Part shown: piece by piece, positions 55,674 through 64,000 of the stretch
Layout: each line of letters begins with the position of its first letter
Numbering within the stretch: position 1 is the first letter of the stretch
Origin: Gremmenia infestans
Lineage: Eukaryota; Ascomycota; Leotiomycetes; Helotiales; Hamatocanthoscyphaceae
Assembly: GCA_032629725.1 (NCBI GenBank)
Contig: JAFEVB010000037.1
Location: 186,001-250,000 of the forward strand
Reading direction: 5' to 3'
DNA length: 64,000 nt
The notes under the pieces: model-generated
Database searches by the model: none
Told to the model about the DNA's origin: nothing
Seen by the model: the letters and a program-made list of their open reading frames with translations, nothing else
Made by a program: the position numbers and the translations under genes

Positions 55674-58600
55674 TCAAGAGGGAGTAGGAGTGATGTCCCT
55701 ACTCGTCCTGCCATTCTCCTTCTTGCTCAGCAGACTCTTACGGAACCCCGTCTTCGGACTGTCGAGCCCATTCTGCTCTGCGAGAATAAAATTGCTCTTG
55801 ACGACAATGTAGCCGCTGCCGGCCTTAATCTGCTTCTCCTGACCACTACCAGACTCGTCGACGAAGAAGAGACTTTCTCCGAGATCATCGTCACTGCCGA
55901 ATGTGTTGTGGCCCTTAACTTGTATCTGGAATTGCGTGTCTGCTGAACAAGCACACTTGAAACTCTCTTTCTTCTCGTTGAATGTTACGGTTCCTGAGGG
56001 TGATTTGATGTGGTCTGTCTTGTGAAGTATTTTGGTCTTCGGGCCGAGTTGCTTTATGTAGACCATTACGGCGGAGGATGGAGGATAGCCGGAAGCAGAG
56101 AGGATGGTGAAGGCAGCAGTTCCAGTTGATGCGCCTGGTGTTCCAAACGCGGTGCTGTGCATTGAAGATGCCCCAAAGCTTTTTGTCCGAGTGTGAGGAG
56201 TTCCGAGAGAGGATCCTGGAGGTGTGATGGGAGGTGGGATATCGGACGTGGGAAGCCCACTGGCTCTTCTTGGACCACTGAAACTTCCCCCAGCGACGAA
56301 GTCGTTATCTTCTGCTTCCATTTCGGAACCATTTGTCTCTCCCTCACCCTTCTTCTTAGACTTAAACCCGTGTCTGATGAAAGAGGCACCTTTACCAACA
56401 CCATGAGCCGCAAAACCAACTCCTTTGATTGGCGCACCTGCAACACCAGTGACAATTTTGCCAGGAGTTGCAAATGTGCCTGAGAATGTTGACGATCCTT
56501 GGCGAGAACGCGTGACATAGTCTGGTCTGAAAAGAAGTCGCAATCTCACAGATCCAGATTTGCCGTCTAGGACCAAGTTATATTCATGAGCTCTGAAAGG
56601 GTCGAGTAGATCGAGGTTTATGTCTGCTGAACCCAGGAAGTCTGCCTTGTCGCCAAAATCCCAATCGTAGACTCTGCAAACGAACTTAGCAGCTGTTCTT
56701 GAAGCAATGTCCAATTCGAAAAATTCGTTCCACGCAGGCTGTAGCGTCTTTTTCTGAACTTTGGTCTTGAATACCTCCTTGCCATTGAGTTCAAATTTGC
56801 AGTAAGGATCACTGTAACCATTTCGGTCTGCGGATGGAAGGTCTGAGGCATCAAGAACATCAACTCGAAGTTTGCCCATATTGTTGATACTTTCACTCGG
56901 ATCGAGTGTCATCCTAACAGGGATATACTTCAGGCTGACCTTGACACTGTTTGTCCGGCCTTCGTCATCCTTGAGTTTGAGAATAGTTGGATTGTTCTAG
57001 CATGTGTTAGCATTCATCCATTGTCTCGTGTATCGTGGGAGATCATTAGTTCCCAGTGATATGTATTTCCACTTACCAGGCATTGCTTGAGAGTATCCAT
57101 GGTGTTTCCAGTCAATTTGGCAAGGGTATTATCCTTTTTCTCGTCACCCTTGCTTGCTCCCTTTTCTCGGATGCGTAGTGTGATCTTTGAGAACTCAAGC
57201 TCTCGGACGAAACAATCCCCAATTTCATCCACATTTGCTTTCTTACTTCGGACTGTCGATGAAGAATATGAGGGGAAGGCCATATCGTCGATCACCACCT
57301 CAACATGAACATTACTGTGGGTAAGGTCGACATCGAGAATCTTGAAAATAATGAGACCGGACTCATATTTCATGAGCTCCTCTGGGCTGAGTCGGATCTT
57401 AGCTAATTTCTTCTCTTCTGTGTCTTTTGTGTCTTCTTGCTCCTTTTCGCCCTCCGCTAGGGTTTTGGCAAGTGATGCATCAACTTCGGCAGAACCGTTG
57501 ACCTTATCATTTGCTGTTACGACAGCATCTTTGGTATCAGAAGACTTATTCGAGTCGACAGAAATGCGCCCTCTCTCGGAAGACTTTTTCGTCTCTGCTG
57601 CTTCTTCTTCATCCTCCTCTGGATCTGCGATGTTTAAGAGAGGGTAGAACGAGGCTGTATAGTTGAGGGTACCCTTCGGTGAACCCTTTCCATGCATACG
57701 AAGCCCAGCTGTTAGAACGGTCTTGGTGTCATGAACAAGATACTCGCCGTTCTCGGCCTGCGATATGTAGTCCGCCGCAATGACCTCTACCGAACCCAGA
57801 CTCCGATCGCTATTGATAGTCTCTTGATCCATGACCTCGAGTGTCAATTTCTCGCGAGTGCTGTGGACCGGCACATAAATCACTTCATCCCAGTCAGGAT
57901 TGAGATTATTCTGAAACGTGACTGTACGGCCCTTTTCAATGCCCGAGAGTAGTACGCGGACATAGGGATCAGATTTGCCAAGTGTTTCGAGATTTCGAAG
58001 ATTTTGGGCATTCTTGAAATGGAGTCTCATCACACCAATTGGCGTTACATAACCGCCAGTTCCAGCACCAATACCAGTCAAGGCGACTGGCTTCCATTGA
58101 AGGGTCATTTTCACCCGTCCACTTTGCGCACTGGCGAGATTGTACCACTCCTTGCCCTCTTCCATCAGCCGTAGCATATCATCGAGCTTGACTTGATAAG
58201 TGCCGAGAATGGGGTCTGCAGAGATGTCCCTATCGTCTTTGACTACAAGACCGAGCCTGGCAGTCTTGCGATCAGTGATGAGCACTTCCTTGGAGCCATT
58301 GTCCCAAATTGGGTTGTTAGTTCTCTTCAGCTTTCTGGTGACATGAATCTCCTTATTGTTGAGCAGTAGAACGGCGTAAGGATTGAGCTGTCCGATAAGA
58401 CTCTTGGTGCCATCCAGGTCTTTGGCCTGCTCGACAGTGATTCGTGCAATTCCGGTATTGGACTCTGGCGGAGGTTCTTTCTTACCATCTGGGAGGTCCC
58501 GACCCTCGAGAACGGGAAAAAAGCGAATATCAGACAAGACAACTCCACGAGCCTTACCATTGGCCATAACCTCAAGCTGCTCATTTTCATACTCCGTGAG

Positions 58601-60515
58601 CTCTTGCACTCTTTCCAATGGGAAAGTCGCGGTACCTAACTCCTTGTCCTTTCGATACTCATTGAAGTCGAAGATTTGTAATGTGAGGACATCGTTAAAC
58701 GATGTGACGATAACATACATCGTCTCGTTCCATCTAGGATTCGCGTTCTCTTTGATGATCTTCGTCTGCGCCAGAGCAGTTCCGTTATTGAACGATAGCA
58801 CAGTGTACGGGTCGGGAGTACCAGCAAATTTGTCTGGATTTTTGAGGCCCTGTGCACCATGAAGTGTCACAGCCATAACACCAATTGCTTGGTCAACTGC
58901 AGAGCCCGAGAGCATCTTGGCCACCTCAATTGGGAAGACATTCGGGGCATACATGATAGGACCTATGTTCGCATGGATTTGATCCAAGATGAAGGTCTCC
59001 AGACCTGTAATTTAAAGAATTAGTATTGTTCAATTGAGGGACATATTATGGAGTTCAAGAGTTTGGTAGTATCTTGTCTTAGAGCACCCCGAGACATCCA
59101 AATAACAACCAAACTTCCGAATTTATTCGAAAAGGGAATTGAGATGTTTGGAGAAAGTGCATACCAGGAATAAAATTGATATCAAAGCCTAGGGTATCGC
59201 CTCCAAGGGGTTTGCAGACATAATCGATGTGAGGCTTTTCCAAGAAGCAGATCTCTACTTTTTCGATGTGGGGGAACGGTATCTGGAGCTTGATTCTGAC
59301 CTGCATGAGACCAGAAAATGCCATATCTTCCACAATTACGTCCAAACCCTTGCTGATCATGGCTTTGCCAATTCTGATTTCAAGAACAACTTTCGGGTTA
59401 ACCTTGTTCCTGATTTGGCGAGAAGTCATGTCAGAATGATCTGTTGGGGTGAAACTGAATTTCCAGTCCATCAGAACAACATCGTCTTCAGCCTTGGGGT
59501 AGGTTTTCACGTGCTCCATTCGGGGAGGCTTAGACCCAAGGGTAAAGGTCTTCATGCGAAGACTATCCAAGAAAGCCGGTGTAGACGTACTAAGAACTTG
59601 GTCGACTGAGTTGATGATAGTTTCAGCAAGGACTGGCTGGAAAATGGGCCAAAACTTGACCAAGAAACTATTGATCCATTCCAAGCTCTCTGTATCCGTC
59701 TCCAGCTTATGTTTGGAAAGTTCCCGGTTGATGTCGTCTCGAAAGTTTCGTCTTACTCGACGGATCGAGGTTCGGTAATATGTGCCACAGGTTGCCATAA
59801 TGAGGAATACCCAGGCAAGGCCACCTCCTAATGTTGCCACAAGCCATGAGGCTAAACATGCGAATATAATGACCGCCGTGTTATGGTACCAGTCTGCGAA
59901 GGTCAAATTAGCATGTTCATTATGGAAAACGATATTGTGTTTACCTCCAAAGAACTTGTCTTCAAGTTTGCCTTCTACCCATGTTTGGTGGTCTGCTAAA
60001 CTCTCACCCTCTATTGACTCCGGGCCGGAGCCAAACCTGGGGGCCCATCCAGTCTTCTCAATCCATCTATCCTCGTCGTCTGCATCAATTTGTCCATTTG
60101 CTGTAGGCTTTCCCGCGCTGTCTTTCGACGCAGCTTTGGGTGCTGCCATGGCTCCTGCAGTCGAGGGTGAAGGGAGATTGTACGCCCCAGGTTTGCCATC
60201 ATCTATATCTGTGGGAATGGCAATACCCTTGGATTTGTGTTCATGGTGGAAGCCCTCTGGCACACGCTGGAGAGCAAGTCATTAATTTAGCGGGACCAAA
60301 CCAGTAGAATGGTATATACTTACAGCTCTCGCCTGGGCCGCTTTTTGCTCAGGAGTCGCATCTGGGTCAAAGGTAAATGCTGGAACACCAGCCTTCTGGC
60401 TTTCCTGAACCATTTTGCGCTGTGCATCATTGGCGGTAGTGGAGGAGTTTGGGTCTCGGGCAGATTCTTCAACACCTTGAACTTTCAACTCGGGGGCGAC
60501 CCCATTCCCAGACAT
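55674..60515 (-). CDS. Tricalbin: SMP and multi-C2 ER-plasma membrane tether
   Basis: Five exons (60324-60515, 59945-60266, 59165-59893, 57077-59004, 55674-56996) make 4494 bp, 1497 residues, the usual tricalbin length. Order: cytosolic N-terminus, hydrophobic hairpin (about residues 177-211), SMP lipid-transfer domain (about 228-440, from SLEWINSFLVKFWPIFQPVL to LGFDINFIPG). Then C2 domains near 455-570 (KNPDKFAGTPDPYTVL), 600-710 (GQLNPYAVLLLNNKE), 745-860 (LGKSDPYVRVLL), a divergent one near 970-1050, and a well-conserved one near 1098-1210 (RNGYSDPYCKFELNG, LQPAWNEFFELD). The tail is serine-rich. Yeast tricalbins tether cortical ER to the plasma membrane and move lipids in a calcium-sensitive way; this is taken from homology. 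Confidence 0.95.
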
Positions 60516-60532
60516 GATTGCTGTAGGGAATG

Positions 60533-60570
60533 GTGGTGTCGGTGTCGGTGTCAGTGTCAGTGTTGGTGTC
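60533..60570. repeat. GGTGTC-type hexanucleotide repeat
   Basis: About six imperfect copies of GGTGTC/AGTGTC lie just upstream of the tricalbin ATG, in its probable 5' leader. Confidence 0.85.
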
Positions 60571-60842
60571 GAAGGTCAATTGATGCCTGCTGTCGTTGAC
60601 ATGCGATTCTGGACAATTGAATGACCAGCGATGCGAATGGAACGAGGTATGCTGGGGGGTTGAGTTGGGAAGGAGGGCCAGCAAAAGAAAGGAAGCTTGG
60701 ATCGCAGGGAGGGAGGGACGTGGGATTAGCCAAGGGGTTGAATAAATAAATGGCGGTGTTCTTTGCTGTGTTGTTCTACTACGTAGAGTATGCGGAGCTC
60801 TGCTGAGCTTCTCAGCTTGACAGGCCCAGCTCCTCACTACTA

Positions 60843-60874
60843 GGTATGGGTATGGTATGGTATGGTATGGTATG
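60843..60874. repeat. TATGG pentanucleotide microsatellite
   Basis: Six near-perfect tandem copies of TATGG are present. Confidence 0.9.
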
Positions 60875-61452
60875 ACGGAACGAAGCGCTAGGCGAAGCTA
60901 TGAGATGGCGATGGCTAGGCTGTCTGGCTGTGCTGTGCTGAGATGACCTCTACGCCTGCCTGGTGGCCTTGTGGAGAGTGCGCGATTTTAAGGTTATGAA
61001 CTATTGAATGGATTGGGCTGGGCTGGGCTGGATGTTGCAATCCAATGCAATCCAGTGCAATACGGTTGATATCTTTGTATTGATGTTTATTATCATCGGA
61101 ATTCATGCGTCGTAAATACTTTGTACCTAGGTAGATCTTTATTTATTACACACGGAGCGCATGGTTTATGTATGGGCTCATGACGCAGATGCGACAGTTG
61201 TAACATTTCCGCAAACAGGGACTACTACGGTACGCGCTTCTGCATGGGAGATCTAGGTTAACCTGGGGTCATTGGACAGCCCACCCACCTACCTACTGTA
61301 CATAGCCCCAGCCCAGCTTCATCGACTCCGGTTTACTCGGTAGGCCGTTCCTTTGGGAATAGTCGAAGATAGTTGGGGATAGTTGCATGAAACTCAACAG
61401 AGCAGGCAGGAGCATGTCGAAGCTACAGTCTGCAGTGGGAAAATTCTTCGGA

Positions 61453-61492
61453 GACTACCTACTACTACCTACTACTACCTACTATCACCTAC
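61453..61492. repeat. CTACTAC-type simple repeat
   Basis: The run is a degenerate tandem array of CTACCTACTA units. Confidence 0.85.
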
Positions 61493-62421
61493 GGAGGGAG
61501 TACTCTGCATATTTAGTCCTTCGCCGTTAGCGAGACTGGTCTCGATTTTGCTCTCGTGCGGGTTGGATGGGTTGAATGGGATGTTGGACGTGCCAGAACG
61601 TGGGACAAACGGCCTTGTGAGATCAATCAATCAATCATTTATTCAGTCCGGGTGTAACAGCAACTTTAACACTTACGTAACTAGCTACACACAAAAAAAC
61701 TATTTATCCATGACTCTTCCCACTCTGCTCACATCAGATCGTATAAGATAATAAGACACCGGGGAAGACACCGTGGCATCCGATCGAGGCAAGCATTCGT
61801 CGCTGTCTACCTATTGCGGCTATCCCTATCCCTAGGACCGTCTGTCGGCATCCATCTCGATCATCTGTTCCATTCCGTATTATTGGAACGAGAAACCGAG
61901 AAATAATTCAAATTCATACCTTACCTTACTGTACCTTACCTAGTAACAAAGATTGACCATATTGTTACTCCTTCGTTATCACATGGAGATTAGATAAGAC
62001 GATCACTCCTGTCTTGCCCTGCCAGCCCCAGCCAGCCTGCCCAACCCAACCAGTGAAAGTTAAACCATGCAACGATACGATACGGCGGTGGGGGCTTCCT
62101 GCCTCCTGAAACCCTGGCCTCGTTGCTGACCACGAACGAAGGTTGATCGTTAAGTCATGCATCCACAGTTTACTTTGTTTTGTAACATTCTTGTCCTTTC
62201 AATGCTGCTTCAATCGCCCAACTCCACCTCATAAATCCATTGTGAATTGAGTCTCGGTGACCAACTGCGCCCCCACGACAACACTCCTTCAAGCGCGTCC
62301 TTTCTTACTTGATATTCTTACTTGATATCCGCATTGCTTTACTTTCACTTTTCACTTTACCATCCTCCTCGTTTGACTTTATTCGCAGCTTCGAGTCCAT
62401 AGCCATACCAGCGGCGCGGCC

Positions 62422-64000
62422 ATGGACGACCCCACCAGTTCTGGCCGGGAAAATGTGCACAAATACAAGAGCAAGTTCATGGGGAAGCTCTTCAAGGATA
62501 AGAAGCCAGCGAACGACGCCGAAGTCGAGGTCCACGCATTCCTTCATGGACCGTCAGATAAGCTGCATATGATGCCTATTGAGGGCCCTCCTAATCCACA
62601 ATCTCTATCACGAATCGATACGAATAGCGCGCGAAGATGGCCAACAGCTGCCGAGGTACAAAGCGTTGGAAGGACCACGAGAGGGCGGCCAGTCAGTCCA
62701 AAACCAAGTAGAAAGGGACTGTCCGTTCGATTCACAAAAGAGCATCCCGAAATAATAGGATATGGAGGCGATGAGGCTACTTCACCAGTCTCTGAGATGA
62801 TTGCGAGGAGGTCACAATCTCAACAACCCCGCCATCAGCCACCTGAAGATCAAGCACGCGCTCCTGGTTATATGACAAATGCTACTGGGGCCTCCGGAAA
62901 CACGCAAGACTTTCGACCTGGGCCTATGCGCCGGACACAGACTGGTTTTGAATCAATACCGGAACAAAGGAGCTTTGCTGGAAGCTCAGCTCGTACCCCA
63001 CGTCTAAATACTGAGGATGATTATTTAAACAATGATTCTATAAAGACGGACCCATATGATCCAACATCATTTGCAGCCAGAGTGAAGGCAGAAATGCAAG
63101 CAGCTGAAGGTAAAGCTTTACACGCCGCTCGCTCCCCAGACGTGGACCACCTACAGCCTGGACCCGCCCAAGGGTTTGATTCTGAACTCACACCTCAATT
63201 AAGGGAGCTTCATATGAATACGATGAGGAACAGCATGATATCTGCTTCCCCTGGCCTTCCAGATCAGCTTGTTCCTGGGCGGCCTCAAACACCCGCTGAC
63301 TCTCAGAAGTCAGCCTCTATTTCCGGCAGTCCCATCATTCTATCTCGTACTTCAACAGCTCAGACGTCACATAGGTCACCAGCAAACTCTATCACAGAGA
63401 GCCCTGCCCCTTTATCTCGTACATCCACTCTGCAAACGACTCCCAATCCAACTCCTCTAATGGAATACCCTCTCACCTTATCTCGCACGCCAACGATAGG
63501 CTTCTCAAAACCATCGAGCAGTACAGATAGTCCATCTACGTTGTCACGAAATCCAACAATGCAGTCGGCTGTGCTTGCTGTAGGAGACGAAGCTCTACAG
63601 GATTTCTCGAGACGGATTGCTCATTTATATACTCTGTTCCGCTTAGCTGCAGAGTCTGTCAAGCCAATTTCGACATGTTCTCTCGAGGAGTCCGTAAGGG
63701 CGGCTTTGTGGTGGTTCCTGAGAGGGAGAATGAATCTAGAGGCTACAGCGAGAGAGCGGCCCACGTCACCGCAGGCCCAACAAGCCAACGCTTTCGTGCG
63801 TCAACAATCTTATTCGGATCTTGGTAAAGCGCTTTGGATCATAGAGTCTGTGGGGGATCAAGTATCGGACCTTAAGTCTAGAACGGATGGCTCTGATATA
63901 TATGCAGTCGCCATACTGGAATCGCACCAAAACGTCTTATCTGGGTTGAAAAAGCTGACCATGTCAATGAAACGTAACGATCTTCTACCACGAGAGGATG
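62422..64000 (+). CDS. Ser/Thr-rich protein with LSRT repeats, 5' part (runs off window)
   Basis: The ATG at 62422 opens a frame that stays open for 526 codons to the window edge. The N-terminus is short and basic (YKSKFMGKLFKDKKP), followed by a long disordered, serine/proline-rich region with WPTAAEVQSV and KGLSVRFTKEHPEIIGYGG. Four related blocks follow, LSRTST, LSRTST, LSRTPT and LSRNPT, spaced roughly 20-25 residues. A helical part begins near residue 390 (LQDFSRRIAHLYTLFRLAAES, LEESVRAALWWFLRGRMNLE, LGKALWIIESVGDQVSDL). I have seen this layout in large uncharacterised ascomycete proteins but know no function. The basic N-terminus and repeated R-x-x-T sites suggest phosphorylation or membrane contact (inference). 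No intron is needed within the window. Confidence 0.85.
   Translation, partial: MDDPTSSGRENVHKYKSKFMGKLFKDKKPANDAEVEVHAFLHGPSDKLHMMPIEGPPNPQSLSRIDTNSARRWPTAAEVQSVGRTTRGRPVSPKPSRKGLSVRFTKEHPEIIGYGGDEATSPVSEMIARRSQSQQPRHQPPEDQARAPGYMTNATGASGNTQDFRPGPMRRTQTGFESIPEQRSFAGSSARTPRLNTEDDYLNNDSIKTDPYDPTSFAARVKAEMQAAEGKALHAARSPDVDHLQPGPAQGFDSELTPQLRELHMNTMRNSMISASPGLPDQLVPGRPQTPADSQKSASISGSPIILSRTSTAQTSHRSPANSITESPAPLSRTSTLQTTPNPTPLMEYPLTLSRTPTIGFSKPSSSTDSPSTLSRNPTMQSAVLAVGDEALQDFSRRIAHLYTLFRLAAESVKPISTCSLEESVRAALWWFLRGRMNLEATARERPTSPQAQQANAFVRQQSYSDLGKALWIIESVGDQVSDLKSRTDGSDIYAVAILESHQNVLSGLKKLTMSMKRNDLLPRED

Larger units (their letters stand above)
60516..62421. promoter_or_regulatory. 1.9-kb divergent intergenic region with simple repeats
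   Basis: This region separates the divergent tricalbin and Ser/Thr-rich protein genes and should contain both promoters. It contains the three simple repeats listed separately and a CT-rich leader upstream of 62422. ORFs here are short and featureless. Confidence 0.45.

Noticed and set aside
61383..61751. 122-codon plus-strand ORF
   Set aside because: Much of it reads through the CTACTAC simple repeat; no protein features.

Overview
The window is a stretch of a filamentous ascomycete chromosome. Nearly every gene is broken by short GT-AG introns of about 45-200 bp with CTAAC/CTGAC-like branch sites. The protein families (2EXR, HET, Zn2Cys6 regulators, DUF1640, Shr3, tricalbin, a mitoribosomal SOD-fold protein) are typical of Pezizomycotina. 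A leotiomycete such as a Helotiales member is my best guess, but that is inference. I rebuilt exon chains by hand; every multi-exon model given without a caveat keeps one open frame across all junctions and totals a multiple of three.

Layout. 1-6.1 kb: end of an MFS sugar transporter, an SRPBCC-like protein, the ER chaperone Shr3 and a 2EXR protein with tandem repeats. 7.4-13.2 kb: a cysteine-rich single-pass membrane protein and a Zn2Cys6 regulator, then 4.5 kb without a gene. 17.7-28 kb: a SAM+PH scaffold protein, a mitoribosomal SOD-fold protein, a nine-exon secreted protein and a bZIP factor. 28.3-38.2 kb: a frameshifted small secreted protein (NIS1-like, tentative), an FMN-dependent 2-hydroxyacid oxidase, a 13-exon zinc alcohol dehydrogenase, a SWIM-like protein and a second zinc alcohol dehydrogenase. 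38.6-45.1 kb: a membrane-anchored histidine acid phosphatase, the gamma subunit of eIF2 and a DUF1640 mitochondrial protein. 45.7-49.75 kb: a HET-domain gene bracketed by inverted, AT-rich, transposon-like ends. 50-53.4 kb: an AflR-like regulator facing a monocarboxylate-type MFS transporter. 54.3-64 kb: a small hypothetical gene, a full-length tricalbin and the 5' part of a serine/threonine-rich protein that runs off the window.

Housekeeping genes (Shr3, mitoribosome, eIF2 gamma, DUF1640, tricalbin) alternate with accessory ones (secreted proteins, oxidoreductases, HET gene, orphan regulators). The oxidoreductases at 29-38 kb could act on related small alcohols or hydroxyacids but form no recognisable cluster. 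The most unusual structure is the roughly 4.07 kb unit at 45685-49750. Its ends match as inverted repeats, each abuts a TA dinucleotide, and it contains an intact HET gene but no transposase that I can see.
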